From RH-AL1 sp965249685 (lineage in GTDB: Bacteria > Pseudomonadota > Alphaproteobacteria > Rhizobiales > Beijerinckiaceae), in assembly GCA_965249685.1 (NCBI GenBank), contig CBDFMN010000003.1, positions 1,488,001 to 1,552,000 of the forward strand: 64,000 nt of DNA. The letters run 5' to 3'. The notes beneath the pieces were generated by a model, which made no database searches, was not told the origin of the DNA, and saw only the letters and a program-made list of their open reading frames with translations. The stretch's first letter is position 1; the number at the start of each line of letters is the position of its first letter. Position numbers and translations under genes: made by a program. Shown piece by piece: positions 27,776 to 38,867 of the stretch.

Positions 27776-28157
27776 TCACCGGCCCGTGGCGTCACAAGGA
27801 GAATGGCATAGACGTAGCACACTCCGGTTTTCCCGTCCGCGAAAGGTAAACGAATGGTTAATCCTACGTAATTGGGCTCTTGTCGACAGCGCTTCGTCTC
27901 CAAAAGCACGGAGCATGACGGCAAGGATTAACCATATTTTCTTAGGATGGAGGGGCGGACGTCAATCTGCACCCTTGCTAATGCTTTTGAAAGCCGACCT
28001 TGTCACGTAGCCGGTATGAAGGTGAGAGTGACATGGATTCGGCAGAGCGACGTCGCGCGTTCGGCTTGGCGGCAGAGTCGGCAGGCCGCTGCGAGGCAGG
28101 CCTCTCCCCGATCTCCTGCCGCGAGCCAGTGAAGCGAGGGGCCTCGGGCAAACGCGC
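27776..28157. other. Intergenic region between the FliO-like gene and cckA
   Basis: These 382 bases separate two divergent genes and hold both promoters. The stretch 27850-27960 is AT-rich, with GGTTAATCCTACGTAATTGG and GGATTAACCATATTTTC. TTAATCCTACGTAAT loosely resembles a CtrA box (TTAA-N7-TTAA) but with a poor second half, so I do not call it. I see no gene in the interval. Confidence 0.4.
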
Positions 28158-30677
<2,520 letters not shown>

Positions 30678-30751
30678 GACATGGCTTGCGCTGGAAGGTT
30701 GTCGGAGTGGCGCATCTTTCCCCACCTTCCCCGCTCTCTTCCTCTTGCGTC

Positions 30752-30786
30752 GTACCTCTTGCAGATGAGAACAAAAGAGGTACATT
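30752..30786 (+). promoter_or_regulatory. recA upstream region: 9-bp inverted repeat and candidate LexA (SOS) box
   Basis: GTACCTCTT (30752-30760) and AAGAGGTAC (30775-30783) form a perfect 9-bp inverted repeat with a 14-base spacer. Overlapping its right arm is GAACAAAAGAGGTAC, one base away from the GAAC-N7-GAAC LexA consensus described for Rhizobiales. It lies 60-95 bases before the recA GTG. The coincidence with recA makes a regulatory role plausible. Confidence 0.45.
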
Positions 30787-30845
30787 AGACCAATAGGGCG
30801 CGTTTGCGCGACTCGCCTGCCCCGTGCAAGAAGGATCATGAGACC

Positions 30846-31928
30846 GTGAGCCAAGCCAATATCCGCCTCGTGGAGGGGACATCCGTGGACAAGACCAAGG
30901 CGCTGGACGCGGCGCTGTCGCAGATCGAACGGTCCTTCGGCAAGGGCTCGATCATGCGGCTCGGCAAGAACCAGAAGGCGCTGGAGATCGAGACGGTGTC
31001 GACGGGCTCGCTCGGCCTCGACATCGCGCTCGGCGTCGGCGGCTTGCCGCGCGGGCGCGTCGTCGAGATCTATGGGCCGGAATCCTCGGGCAAGACCACG
31101 CTGACGCTGCACGTCATCGCCGAAGCGCAGAAGGCCGGCGGCGTCTGCGCCTTCGTCGACGCGGAGCACGCGCTCGACCCTGGCTACGCCCGCAAGCTCG
31201 GCGTCAACCTGGAAGACCTGCTGATCTCGCAGCCCGATACGGGCGAGCAGGCGCTGGAGATCACCGACACGCTCGTGCGCTCCGGCGCGGTCGACGTACT
31301 CGTCATCGATTCCGTGGCGGCACTGACCCCGCGTGCCGAGATCGACGGCGAGATGGGCGACAGCCAGCCGGGCCTTCAGGCCCGTCTGATGAGCCAGGCC
31401 CTCCGCAAGCTGACCGCCTCCATCTCGCGCTCGCAGACGATGGTTATCTTCATAAACCAGATCCGCATGAAGATCGGTGTCATGTACGGGTCACCGGAGA
31501 CGACGACGGGCGGCAACGCGCTGAAGTTCTACGCCTCCGTTCGCCTCGACATCCGCCGCATCGGCTCCATCAAGGACCGGGACGAGGTCGTTGGAAACCA
31601 GACCCGCGTCAAGGTCGTCAAGAACAAGGTGGCGCCACCGTTCAAGCAGGTCGAGTTCGACATCATGTACGGTGAGGGCATCTCCAAATTGGGCGAACTC
31701 GTCGACCTCGGCGTGAAGGCCGGCGTGGTGGAGAAGTCCGGCGCCTGGTTCTCCTACGACAGCCAGCGCCTGGGTCAGGGTCGCGAGAACGCCAAGGCCT
31801 TCCTTAGGGCGAATCCCGCGGCCGCGGAGAAGATCGAGCGCTCGATCCGCGAGAACTCGGGTCTCATCGCCGAAAAGATCCTCGATCAGATCGACGAGAA
31901 GGACGCCGGGGCGGACGCGCTCGAGTAA
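30846..31928 (+). CDS. recA: Recombinase A
   Basis: DNA strand-exchange ATPase and co-protease for LexA; 360 residues. Motifs are the Walker A GPESSGKTTLTL, the Walker B-like VDVLVIDSVAALTPRAEIDG, loop L2 FINQIRMKIGVMYGSPETTT and GGNALKFYASVRLDIRR. The start is GTG giving MSQANIRLVEG, consistent with close relatives; a GTG twelve codons downstream with GGAGGGG before it (MDKTKALD) is a second possibility. It follows cckA and precedes alaS, the conserved Rhizobiales order. Confidence 0.97.
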   Translation: MSQANIRLVEGTSVDKTKALDAALSQIERSFGKGSIMRLGKNQKALEIETVSTGSLGLDIALGVGGLPRGRVVEIYGPESSGKTTLTLHVIAEAQKAGGVCAFVDAEHALDPGYARKLGVNLEDLLISQPDTGEQALEITDTLVRSGAVDVLVIDSVAALTPRAEIDGEMGDSQPGLQARLMSQALRKLTASISRSQTMVIFINQIRMKIGVMYGSPETTTGGNALKFYASVRLDIRRIGSIKDRDEVVGNQTRVKVVKNKVAPPFKQVEFDIMYGEGISKLGELVDLGVKAGVVEKSGAWFSYDSQRLGQGRENAKAFLRANPAAAEKIERSIRENSGLIAEKILDQIDEKDAGADALE

Positions 31929-31937
31929 GTCGTCGCG

Positions 31938-31966
31938 GCCGTCGCTGGACCGGAGTGGGCGACGGC
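31938..31966 (+). terminator. Stem-loop after recA, possible terminator or 3' stabiliser
   Basis: GCCGTCGC and GCGACGGC form a perfect 8-bp stem with a 13-base loop, nine bases beyond the recA stop codon. No T-run follows, so termination would have to be rho-assisted. Confidence 0.35.
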
Positions 31967-32081
31967 GGTCCACGCACCTCCTCGTCTCGACAGCCTCCGG
32001 ACGCCTCGCTAGAACGGGCGCGCGTGTCGCGCGCGGGCCGCGATGTGCGGCCACCTGGCGGGCGCAAAGGTTTGTGAGCGA

Positions 32082-34766
32082 ATGAGCGGAAACGGCGTCA
32101 ACGAGATCCGGTCGACCTTCCTGGACTTTTTTCGGCAAAATGGGCACGAGGTCGTGGCTTCGTCGCCGCTCGTGCCGCGCAACGATCCCAGCCTGCTGTT
32201 CACCAATGCGGGCATGGTCCAATTCAAGAACGTCTTCACCGGGCACGAGCGGCGCCCCTACACGCGCGCGACGTCCGCGCAGAAATGCGTGCGGGCGGGC
32301 GGTAAGCACAACGACCTCGACAACGTCGGCTACACCGCGCGCCACCACACGTTCTTCGAGATGCTCGGCAACTTCTCCTTCGGCGACTATTTCAAGCCGG
32401 AGGCGATCGAGCTCGCGTGGACGCTGATCACCAAAACCTTCTGCCTGCCGCCGGATCGCCTGCTCGTCACCGTCTACCACGACGACGACGAGGCGTTCGA
32501 TCTGTGGAGGAAGATCGCCGGCTTTCCGGACTCGAAGATCATCCGCATCGCCTCCAGCGATAACTTCTGGGCGATGGGCGAGACCGGGCCGTGCGGCCCC
32601 TGCTCCGAGATCTTCTTCGATCAAGGCGACAAGCTGCAGGGCGGCCCGCCTGGTAGCGCGGAGGAGGACGGCGACCGCTTCCTAGAGTTTTGGAACCTCG
32701 TCTTCATGCAATACGAGCAGGCCGGCCCGGGCGACCGCCGCACGCTGCCGCGTCCCTCCATCGATACCGGCATGGGACTTGAGCGTATCGCCGCCCTGCT
32801 CCAGGGGGTCACGTCCAACTACGACATCGACCTCATGCGGGTGCTCATCGGTGCCATCGCCGACGCCACCTCGACCGACCCCGCCGGCCCGCAGAAGGCG
32901 AGCCACCGCGTCATCGCCGACCACCTGCGCGCCTGTGCCTTCCTCGTCGCCGACGGCGTGCTACCCTCGAATGAGGGCCGGGGCTACGTCCTGCGCCGCA
33001 TCATGCGCCGGGCCATGCGCCACGCGCAGATCCTCGGCGCGGCCGAGCCGCTGCTGTGGCGTCTCGTGCCGACACTCACGCGCGAGATGGGGCAGGCCTA
33101 TCCCGAACTCGGGCGGGCGGAAGCGCTGATCGTCGAGACCTTTCGGTTGGAGGAGACGCGGTTCCGCGTCACGCTCGCACGCGGCCTCTCCATCCTGGAG
33201 GATGAGACGCGCGATCTCGCACCCGGCGCCACGCTCGCGGGCGATGTCGCCTTCAAGCTCTACGACACCTATGGTTTTCCCCTCGACCTGACGCAGGACG
33301 CGTTGCGCCCTCGCGCGCTCGCCGTCGACACGGCCGGGTTCGACACGGCCATGGCCCGGCAGAAAGCCGAGGCGCGCAAGGCGTGGTCTGGGTCCGGCGA
33401 GACCGGTAGCGAGCGCGACTGGTACGCCGTGCGCGATGCCGTCGGCGCAACGGAGTTCCTGGGTTACGCGACCGAGCGGACCGAGGCTATCGTGGCCGGC
33501 ATTCTCAAGGGCGGTGCGGCGGTCGAGAGCGCCGGCGAGGGCGAGGCGGTCACGATCATCCTCAACCAGACACCCTTCTACGGCGAGTCCGGCGGCCAGG
33601 TCGGCGACACCGGCACGCTAACAGGGGCGGCCGCCACGGTGGCCATCACGGACACGCAGAAGAAGCTGGGCGACCTCTTCCTGCACGAGGGCACCGTCGC
33701 ATCCGGCACGCTGACGAAGGGCGCGGTCGTCGCGTGCATCGTCGATCATGCCAGGCGCACCGCGATCCGCGCCAACCATTCCGCCACGCACCTGCTGCAC
33801 GAGGCGCTGCGGCTGACGCTCGGCGACCACGTGGCACAGAAAGGCTCGCTCGTCGCCCCGGACCGGCTGCGTTTCGATTTTGCCCACCCCAAGCCGATCG
33901 CGCCCGATGAGCTCGCGCGGATCGAGGACATCGCCAACCAAGCGGTTCTCGACAACACGCCGGTCGTCACCAGGCAGATGGGCGTAGACGCCGCCATAAA
34001 ATCGGGCGCGCGTGCGCTCTTCGGCGAAAAATACGGTGACGAGGTGCGCGTCGTTTCGATGGGCGGCGTCCGCGCCGAGTTCGACCCGCACGGATCGGCC
34101 TTCTCCGTGGAACTCTGCGGTGGCACCCATGCGGCGCGCACCGGCGACATCGGCCTCATCACCATTACCGGCGAGGGCGCCGTGGCGGCTGGCATCCGCC
34201 GCGTAGAGGCGCGCACCGGCGCAGGCGCGCGTCACTTCCTCAACGCACGCGCTTCCAAGCTCGGGGATTTGGCGCAGCAACTGAAATCGACGGAGGAAGA
34301 CGCCTCCAAGCGTCTGAGCTCGTTGATCGAGGACCGTCGCAAGCTTGAGCGCGATCTCACGGAGGCGCGCAAGAAGCTCGCGATGGGCGCGGGAGAAGCA
34401 GGCGGTGCTCCGGCGGCACTGGAAATCGACGGCGTCAAATTCCTCGGCAAGGTCGTCAACGGGCTCGAGATCAAGGACCTCAAGCCGCTCGCCGACGAGG
34501 CGCGGCAGGCGCTAGGCTCAGGAATTGTCGCCATCCTCGGCGTCGCGGCAGACGGCAAGGTTGGCATCGTCGTCGCCCTGACGGCGGATTTGACCGCACG
34601 GTTCGACGCGGTACCCCTGGTACGCGCGGCGGCGGAGAAGCTGGGCGGCAAGGGCGGCGGCGGACGGCGCGACATGGCCCAGGCCGGCGGTCCGGACGGC
34701 GCGGCGGCGGAGGCGGCATTGGCGGCTGTCGTCGCCCTGCTCCGCACTCCTGCGGAGGCGGCATGA
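32082..34766 (+). CDS. alaS: Alanine--tRNA ligase
   Basis: Class II synthetase charging tRNA-Ala, with its own editing domain; 894 residues, full length. The N-terminal catalytic domain shows RSTFLDFFRQNGHEVV, PLVPRNDPSLLFTNAGMVQF, TSAQKCVRAGGKHNDLDNVG and the motif-3 region DTGMGLERIAALLQG. The editing domain has the zinc-binding NHSATHLLHEAL (HxxxH) and VELCGGTHAARTGDIG. A coiled coil near residues 745-785 and the C-Ala domain end the protein. The start at MSGNGVNEIRST was chosen over an ATG 13 codons earlier. Confidence 0.97.
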   Translation: MSGNGVNEIRSTFLDFFRQNGHEVVASSPLVPRNDPSLLFTNAGMVQFKNVFTGHERRPYTRATSAQKCVRAGGKHNDLDNVGYTARHHTFFEMLGNFSFGDYFKPEAIELAWTLITKTFCLPPDRLLVTVYHDDDEAFDLWRKIAGFPDSKIIRIASSDNFWAMGETGPCGPCSEIFFDQGDKLQGGPPGSAEEDGDRFLEFWNLVFMQYEQAGPGDRRTLPRPSIDTGMGLERIAALLQGVTSNYDIDLMRVLIGAIADATSTDPAGPQKASHRVIADHLRACAFLVADGVLPSNEGRGYVLRRIMRRAMRHAQILGAAEPLLWRLVPTLTREMGQAYPELGRAEALIVETFRLEETRFRVTLARGLSILEDETRDLAPGATLAGDVAFKLYDTYGFPLDLTQDALRPRALAVDTAGFDTAMARQKAEARKAWSGSGETGSERDWYAVRDAVGATEFLGYATERTEAIVAGILKGGAAVESAGEGEAVTIILNQTPFYGESGGQVGDTGTLTGAAATVAITDTQKKLGDLFLHEGTVASGTLTKGAVVACIVDHARRTAIRANHSATHLLHEALRLTLGDHVAQKGSLVAPDRLRFDFAHPKPIAPDELARIEDIANQAVLDNTPVVTRQMGVDAAIKSGARALFGEKYGDEVRVVSMGGVRAEFDPHGSAFSVELCGGTHAARTGDIGLITITGEGAVAAGIRRVEARTGAGARHFLNARASKLGDLAQQLKSTEEDASKRLSSLIEDRRKLERDLTEARKKLAMGAGEAGGAPAALEIDGVKFLGKVVNGLEIKDLKPLADEARQALGSGIVAILGVAADGKVGIVVALTADLTARFDAVPLVRAAAEKLGGKGGGGRRDMAQAGGPDGAAAEAALAAVVALLRTPAEAA

Positions 34767-34800
34767 GAGAGAAATGGCAAACGGATTTCGCCGACCGAGT

Positions 34801-34826
34801 GGAACCTGGCTGCGTGGGCGATGTTT
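34801..34826 (+). promoter_or_regulatory. Candidate EcfG-type general stress promoter of the phasin gene
   Basis: GGAAC at 34801-34805 and GTTT at 34823-34826 are separated by 17 bases, close to the GGAAC-N16/17-CGTT consensus for the alphaproteobacterial general stress sigma factor EcfG (the base before GTT is T instead of C). It lies 140 bases before the phasin start. Confidence 0.4.
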
Positions 34827-34835
34827 TGCCGTAAA

Positions 34836-34878
34836 CAAAAAACGGCCGTGCGGACCCGATGAATGGCACGGACGGCCG
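34836..34878 (-). terminator. Minus-strand intrinsic terminator-like hairpin inside the phasin leader
   Basis: Read on the minus strand, CGGCCGT and ACGGCCG pair across a loop of about 23 bases and are followed directly by TTTTTTG, the layout of an intrinsic terminator. Neighbouring genes are on the plus strand, so it would stop only antisense transcription. On the plus strand the same hairpin would sit in the phasin 5' leader. Confidence 0.35.
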
Positions 34879-34963
34879 ATGCCGTCCGCTGCCTAGAATT
34901 ATAGCCGCCCCGCGGCAGTATGACGGAGCGGACGATGCGCCGTTCTCAAACGAGGAGGATTTC

Positions 34964-35380
34964 ATGAGCACGCAAGACGCGACGTCGGGTGTCAATTCAG
35001 CCATGGGTGGGCTGTCCATGGCCTCAAAGTCCATTCAGACTTTCACCGCCGAGATCACGCAGATGTCGAAGGAGTCGATGGAGCAGACGACGCAATACGT
35101 CGAAAAACTTCGTTCTGCCAAGACGATCGAAGACGTGGTCGCGGTGCAGACCTCGTTCATGCAGCAATCGTTTTCAAACTACGCCAACTATACCCGCCGT
35201 TTCGGTGAGTTGCTGTCAATGTTGCCAATGGAGATGGCCAAACAGGGTGGAGCAGCCATGCGACAGGGCGCGGAGACCATGGGGAAGGGCGCGGAGCAGG
35301 TCGGCCATCAGGTGAACCAAGCGACCGACCAGATGCAGCAGAACACGCACAACTACAACAACGATCGCAACAACTACTGA
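34964..35380 (+). CDS. Phasin family protein
   Basis: The 138-residue protein is helical, with the phasin pattern (MASKSIQTFTAEITQMSKES, YVEKLRSAKTIEDVVAVQTS, FMQQSFSNYANYTRRFGELL). Phasins coat polyhydroxyalkanoate granules, and some act as general stress proteins. The C-terminus is rich in Gln and Asn (QMQQNTHNYNNDRNNY). A strong GAGGAGG precedes the ATG, so the longer in-frame version was rejected. No other PHA genes are in the window. The upstream stress-type promoter candidate would fit a stress-induced phasin. Confidence 0.85.
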   Translation: MSTQDATSGVNSAMGGLSMASKSIQTFTAEITQMSKESMEQTTQYVEKLRSAKTIEDVVAVQTSFMQQSFSNYANYTRRFGELLSMLPMEMAKQGGAAMRQGAETMGKGAEQVGHQVNQATDQMQQNTHNYNNDRNNY

Positions 35381-35750
35381 TGAAGCGGTCGGCGCTCGTG
35401 CGGTAGCGATGCCGCCGGTCATCTCGGGCGTGAGGGCAATGGAGCAGGCGTAGCGAGGCTACGTCGCTCTCCCGGCGTGTGCGCAGGGCCGCAGGCCATG
35501 CAACGCTGAGCCAACCTGCGACGCAACGTGAAGGCGCGGCCTTGCCACCTACGGGCGCGACTGGCACACCCGTCGCGCAGATCAGGGAATGGTATGCGCT
35601 TCTCCGGCACCAAAAGCGACACTGCGGCGAATGACCTGACGGTCGCGTTGAACGCGACCACATCCTGGCGCGCCTCCTGCCGAGCAAGGGCGTGGCGATG
35701 AGCGCCTTATTGAGTCCCTGGTTTCTCTTACCGCCAGCAAAAGCCGCTCG
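35381..35750. other. Intergenic stretch without a recognisable gene
   Basis: These 370 bases between the phasin and the SixA-like gene show no convincing coding frame with a ribosome binding site on either strand, no tRNA-like T-loop and no terminator. A small unseen RNA or a decayed gene is possible. Confidence 0.4.
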
Positions 35751-36272
35751 ATGCTGACGCTGTTGCTGCTGCGCCACGCGCAGGCTGTTCCCCAGGGTCG
35801 CGGCGACGACGCCAGGCGTGTGCTGACGGAAGGTGGGCGCGCCGACGCGGTAAGCCTTGGCCAGTTTCTGGCCGAACATGAGGTCAGGCCGGATCGCGCG
35901 CGGGTCTCTCCCGCCGCTCGGACGCGCGAGACGCTTGAAGGGCTGGAGAAGGGCGGCGGACGCGCCGTTCCGACCACCTACGATGCCTCACTTTACAACG
36001 CCACGTCGACCCAGATGCTCAGCACCCTGCGCGAGGTGCCGGAGGCGGTCGGCTCCCTGCTGCTGCTCGGGCACAACCCAGGCATCATGGAATTGGCGCT
36101 GGCGTTGGCCGCCTCCGGCGACATCCAGGATCTCAACGCGATGCGCGCCCGCTTTCCGCCCTGCACGCTCGTTGTGATCACCTTCACCCACGGCACCTGG
36201 GACGATGCGCGCTATGGCGGCGGGACGCTGGAGCGCTTCGTGACCCCGGACATGCTGCGCGCGCGCAGCTAA
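35751..36272 (+). CDS. SixA-like histidine phosphatase
   Basis: The 173-residue member of the histidine phosphatase (phosphoglycerate mutase-like) superfamily has the start MLTLLLLRHAQAVPQGRGDD, with catalytic His9 in the RHA motif, Arg in SPAARTRETLEGL and the second His in LLLLGHNPGIMELAL. E. coli SixA removes phosphate from the phosphocarrier NPr of the nitrogen PTS. A link with ptsN, which lies far off in the same window, is only speculation. It lies 25 bases before the next gene and may be co-transcribed with it. Confidence 0.85.
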   Translation: MLTLLLLRHAQAVPQGRGDDARRVLTEGGRADAVSLGQFLAEHEVRPDRARVSPAARTRETLEGLEKGGGRAVPTTYDASLYNATSTQMLSTLREVPEAVGSLLLLGHNPGIMELALALAASGDIQDLNAMRARFPPCTLVVITFTHGTWDDARYGGGTLERFVTPDMLRARS

Positions 36273-36297
36273 TCTCCGCCTGAGGCGTTGCGGGTCC

Positions 36298-37305
36298 ATG
36301 CTGCTTCCTGCGCTCCGCTCGGGCCTTGTCGTTGTCGCCCTGGCAGCCTCGCCCGTTGCTGGCGTGCCGGCGCCTTCGCCGACCCCGGTCGCCGCAGTGT
36401 TCACCGCCAAGGATCGGGCGGTGAGCACCTGGCGTGCCGAGGCGGCAGCCAACCTCCAGCTTACGCCCGAGGTCGTCGCGGACCTTTTGGCCGGCCGCGA
36501 GAGGCCGGTCGCGCGCTGCGTCAAGCTCAACAATTACTGGTGCATTAAGAAGGCAGGGTGGGCAGGCGAGATCGCCGCGGACGGCGAGGGTCACGTTGCC
36601 TTCTCCACCGCAGCAGAGGGAGCGGCCGTCGCGGCCCTTCTTCTGAAGCGCTACTATGTCGACTTCAACCGCAAGACGGCCATGGCGATTGTCTCCCGCT
36701 GGGCGCCGGCGCAATGCGGCGGCCTCTTTGCCGGCAGCGGCACGCGTCGGCGCGCGGCGCGCGCGGGGCTGACGTCGATCTCACGCCTTGGCACGACCCT
36801 GCGGGCGCACTGGCTCGCCACTCACGCGCGAGGTTTCGTGACGCCGGCGCCCGGCGTGAGCAGGGTGGCCGCCACGCCGCGCCGCTCGGTCGTGGCTGAC
36901 CACCGGCCAAGATTGATGCCGACACCGCGGATCGCCGTGGGCATAGGGAGCAAAGACCGGCCCGTGATGCCGATCACGCTCGACGCTCTGTTGCAGAGCG
37001 ACCCTCATGCGCCACGCTCGCGTTCCATGCTCGGCATGCCGGCCGGTCCGGCGACGCTGCCGACCTCGAGCTGCGCGGGTGACGGCGCGCGGGTGGCCGC
37101 CTATGCCGCCAAGGCGGCAGCCGGGATCGCGGCGGGCACCGACGGCGACCTCGGCCTGTTCGACGCGGCCGGACACCCTACCGCCAACCTTGCCACGATG
37201 ATGGCGAACATGGCGCGCGTCGAGATCGGGCCGCTTGCCGCGACACCGGCGCTGGTGCAGGCGGGCATCATCGAGGCGTTCAGACCCGGCCGCAACCCGT
37301 CGTGA
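36298..37305 (+). CDS. Exported protein with a phage P5/lysozyme-like core, unknown function
   Basis: The 335-residue protein has a signal peptide (LRSGLVVVALAASPVAGVPA). The mature part contains VARCVKLNNYWCIKKAGWAG, then EGHVAFSTAAEGAAVAALLL and NRKTAMAIVSRWAPAQCGG. The pattern asparagine-glycine start, repeated-helix region, then an A-I-x-x-R-W-A-P stretch recalls the structural P5/lysozyme-like proteins of phages. That similarity is by eye. There are at least four Cys that could form disulfides in the periplasm. It precedes the YcjX-like gene with a 53-base gap. Confidence 0.5.
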   Translation: MLLPALRSGLVVVALAASPVAGVPAPSPTPVAAVFTAKDRAVSTWRAEAAANLQLTPEVVADLLAGRERPVARCVKLNNYWCIKKAGWAGEIAADGEGHVAFSTAAEGAAVAALLLKRYYVDFNRKTAMAIVSRWAPAQCGGLFAGSGTRRRAARAGLTSISRLGTTLRAHWLATHARGFVTPAPGVSRVAATPRRSVVADHRPRLMPTPRIAVGIGSKDRPVMPITLDALLQSDPHAPRSRSMLGMPAGPATLPTSSCAGDGARVAAYAAKAAAGIAAGTDGDLGLFDAAGHPTANLATMMANMARVEIGPLAATPALVQAGIIEAFRPGRNPS

Positions 37306-37358
37306 CGCGGCCGCTCCGACATCCTACATAGAGGCGACCGCTTGCCGCGAGCCCACGC

Positions 37359-38867
37359 TTGTCCTTCCTCTCCGACGTCATCTTCGAGGCCCGATCGCTC
37401 GCCCAGACGCTGAGCGAGAGCCTCGGCACGCCGGTCCTCCGGCTCGGCGTCACCGGCCTCTCGCGCGCCGGCAAGACCGTCTTCATCACCGCGCTCATCC
37501 AACACCTGACCGAGCTGGGAGCGCCGGGCGCGGGCCGCAGGAGCTCCCTGCTGCCCGTGTTCCGCGTCGCCGCGGAGGACCGCCTGACGCGCGGCCGGCT
37601 GGAGCCGCAGCCCGACGACGCCGTGCCGCGCTTCGCTTACGAGGATCATCGCGCGAGCCTGCAGGGCGGCCCCGGTGGCGCTACCCGCGTCTGGCCGCAG
37701 TCCACCCGCCGGATCTCGGAGGTCCGCATCCACCTGGATTTCGAGCGCGCGGCGGGGCTGCGCTCCGGTGCGGCAGGGCTCATCATCGATATCGTCGATT
37801 ATCCCGGCGAGTGGCTGCTCGATCTGCCGCTGCTCGCCAAGAGCTACGCGCAATGGTCGCGCGAAACTCTGGCGGCAAGCAGCACGGCTGTTCGGGCGAC
37901 GCTCGCGGCACCCTGGCGCGCCTTCACGCTGGCGACGGACGCGGCGGCGCCCGCCGACGAGATCCGGGCGCGCGAAGCGGCCAGCCTCTTCACCGCCTAT
38001 CTCCAGGCCTGCCGCGCCGACAGCCACGCCCTGTCGACGCTGCCGCCAGGCCGATTTCTGATGCCGGGGGACCTGGAAGGGTCGCCGGCCCTGACCTTCG
38101 CCCCGCTCGTCCTGGCGGACGCGACGGTGTACGGCGGCCACACGCTCGCTGCGATGATGGAACGCCGCTACGAGGCCTATAAGACGCATGTCGTGCGGCC
38201 GTTCTTCCGCGACCACTTCTCCCGCCTCGACAGACAGATCGTGCTCGTCGACACGCTGGCGGCGCTGAATGCCGGGCCGGCGGCGTTGCGAGACCTCGAG
38301 ATGGCGCTTGCCGACATCCTCGAGGCGTTTCGTGCCGGGCGCAATACGCTGCTGAGCGCGTTCCTGCGTCCCCGCGTCGAGAAAATCCTCTTCGCCGCGA
38401 CGAAGGCTGACCACCTCAACCACACGGGTCACGACCGGTTGGAGGCGATCCTGCGCACGATCGTCGGCCGCGCCATCGCCAAGGCCGACGACGCCGGAGC
38501 CGTCATCGACGTCATCGCGCTCGCCGGCGTCCGCGCCACACGCGAGGCCCGGATCGGCAGGGGCGCCGACGCGCTCGACGCCGTGGTCGGGGTGCCGGCG
38601 GCCGGCGAAGTCATCGACGGCGAAACCTTCGACGGCATCGCCGAGGCCGCCATCTTTCCCGGCGAACTCCCATCCGATCCGAAGGCGGCGTTGCGCGGCG
38701 ACACGCTCTATGGCTCCAGCGCCGAGGCGGACTACCGCTTCGTCCGCTTCCGGCCGCCGATCCGGCGCACCGAGGCAGGCGAGGTCGGGAGCGATACAGC
38801 GGAGCCCCTACCCCACATTCGCCTCGACCGCGCATTACAGTTCCTCCTGGGAGATCGCCTCGCATGA
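37359..38867 (+). CDS. ycjX: YcjX family P-loop GTPase-like protein
   Basis: The 502-residue protein has a P-loop (GLSRAGKTVFITALIQHL, about residues 34-51). YcjX is a DUF463 ATPase-like protein whose E. coli relative is induced by heat shock or envelope stress. Downstream blocks such as LIIDIVDYPGEWLLDLPLLA and LSAFLRPRVEKILFAATKAD are characteristic. The start is TTG (MSFLSDVIFEAR). The end overlaps the following DUF697 gene by four bases (ATGA). Pairing with the YcjF-like protein is conserved across Proteobacteria. Confidence 0.88.
   Translation: MSFLSDVIFEARSLAQTLSESLGTPVLRLGVTGLSRAGKTVFITALIQHLTELGAPGAGRRSSLLPVFRVAAEDRLTRGRLEPQPDDAVPRFAYEDHRASLQGGPGGATRVWPQSTRRISEVRIHLDFERAAGLRSGAAGLIIDIVDYPGEWLLDLPLLAKSYAQWSRETLAASSTAVRATLAAPWRAFTLATDAAAPADEIRAREAASLFTAYLQACRADSHALSTLPPGRFLMPGDLEGSPALTFAPLVLADATVYGGHTLAAMMERRYEAYKTHVVRPFFRDHFSRLDRQIVLVDTLAALNAGPAALRDLEMALADILEAFRAGRNTLLSAFLRPRVEKILFAATKADHLNHTGHDRLEAILRTIVGRAIAKADDAGAVIDVIALAGVRATREARIGRGADALDAVVGVPAAGEVIDGETFDGIAEAAIFPGELPSDPKAALRGDTLYGSSAEADYRFVRFRPPIRRTEAGEVGSDTAEPLPHIRLDRALQFLLGDRLA

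Noticed and set aside
27840..27960. CtrA binding site between the FliO-like gene and cckA
   Set aside because: TTAA-N7-TTAA is only half matched (TTAATCCTACGTAAT); too weak to call.
35157..35879. Minus-strand open frame of 240 codons in the phasin-SixA gap
   Set aside because: No ribosome binding site or family signature, and it overlaps two coding genes.
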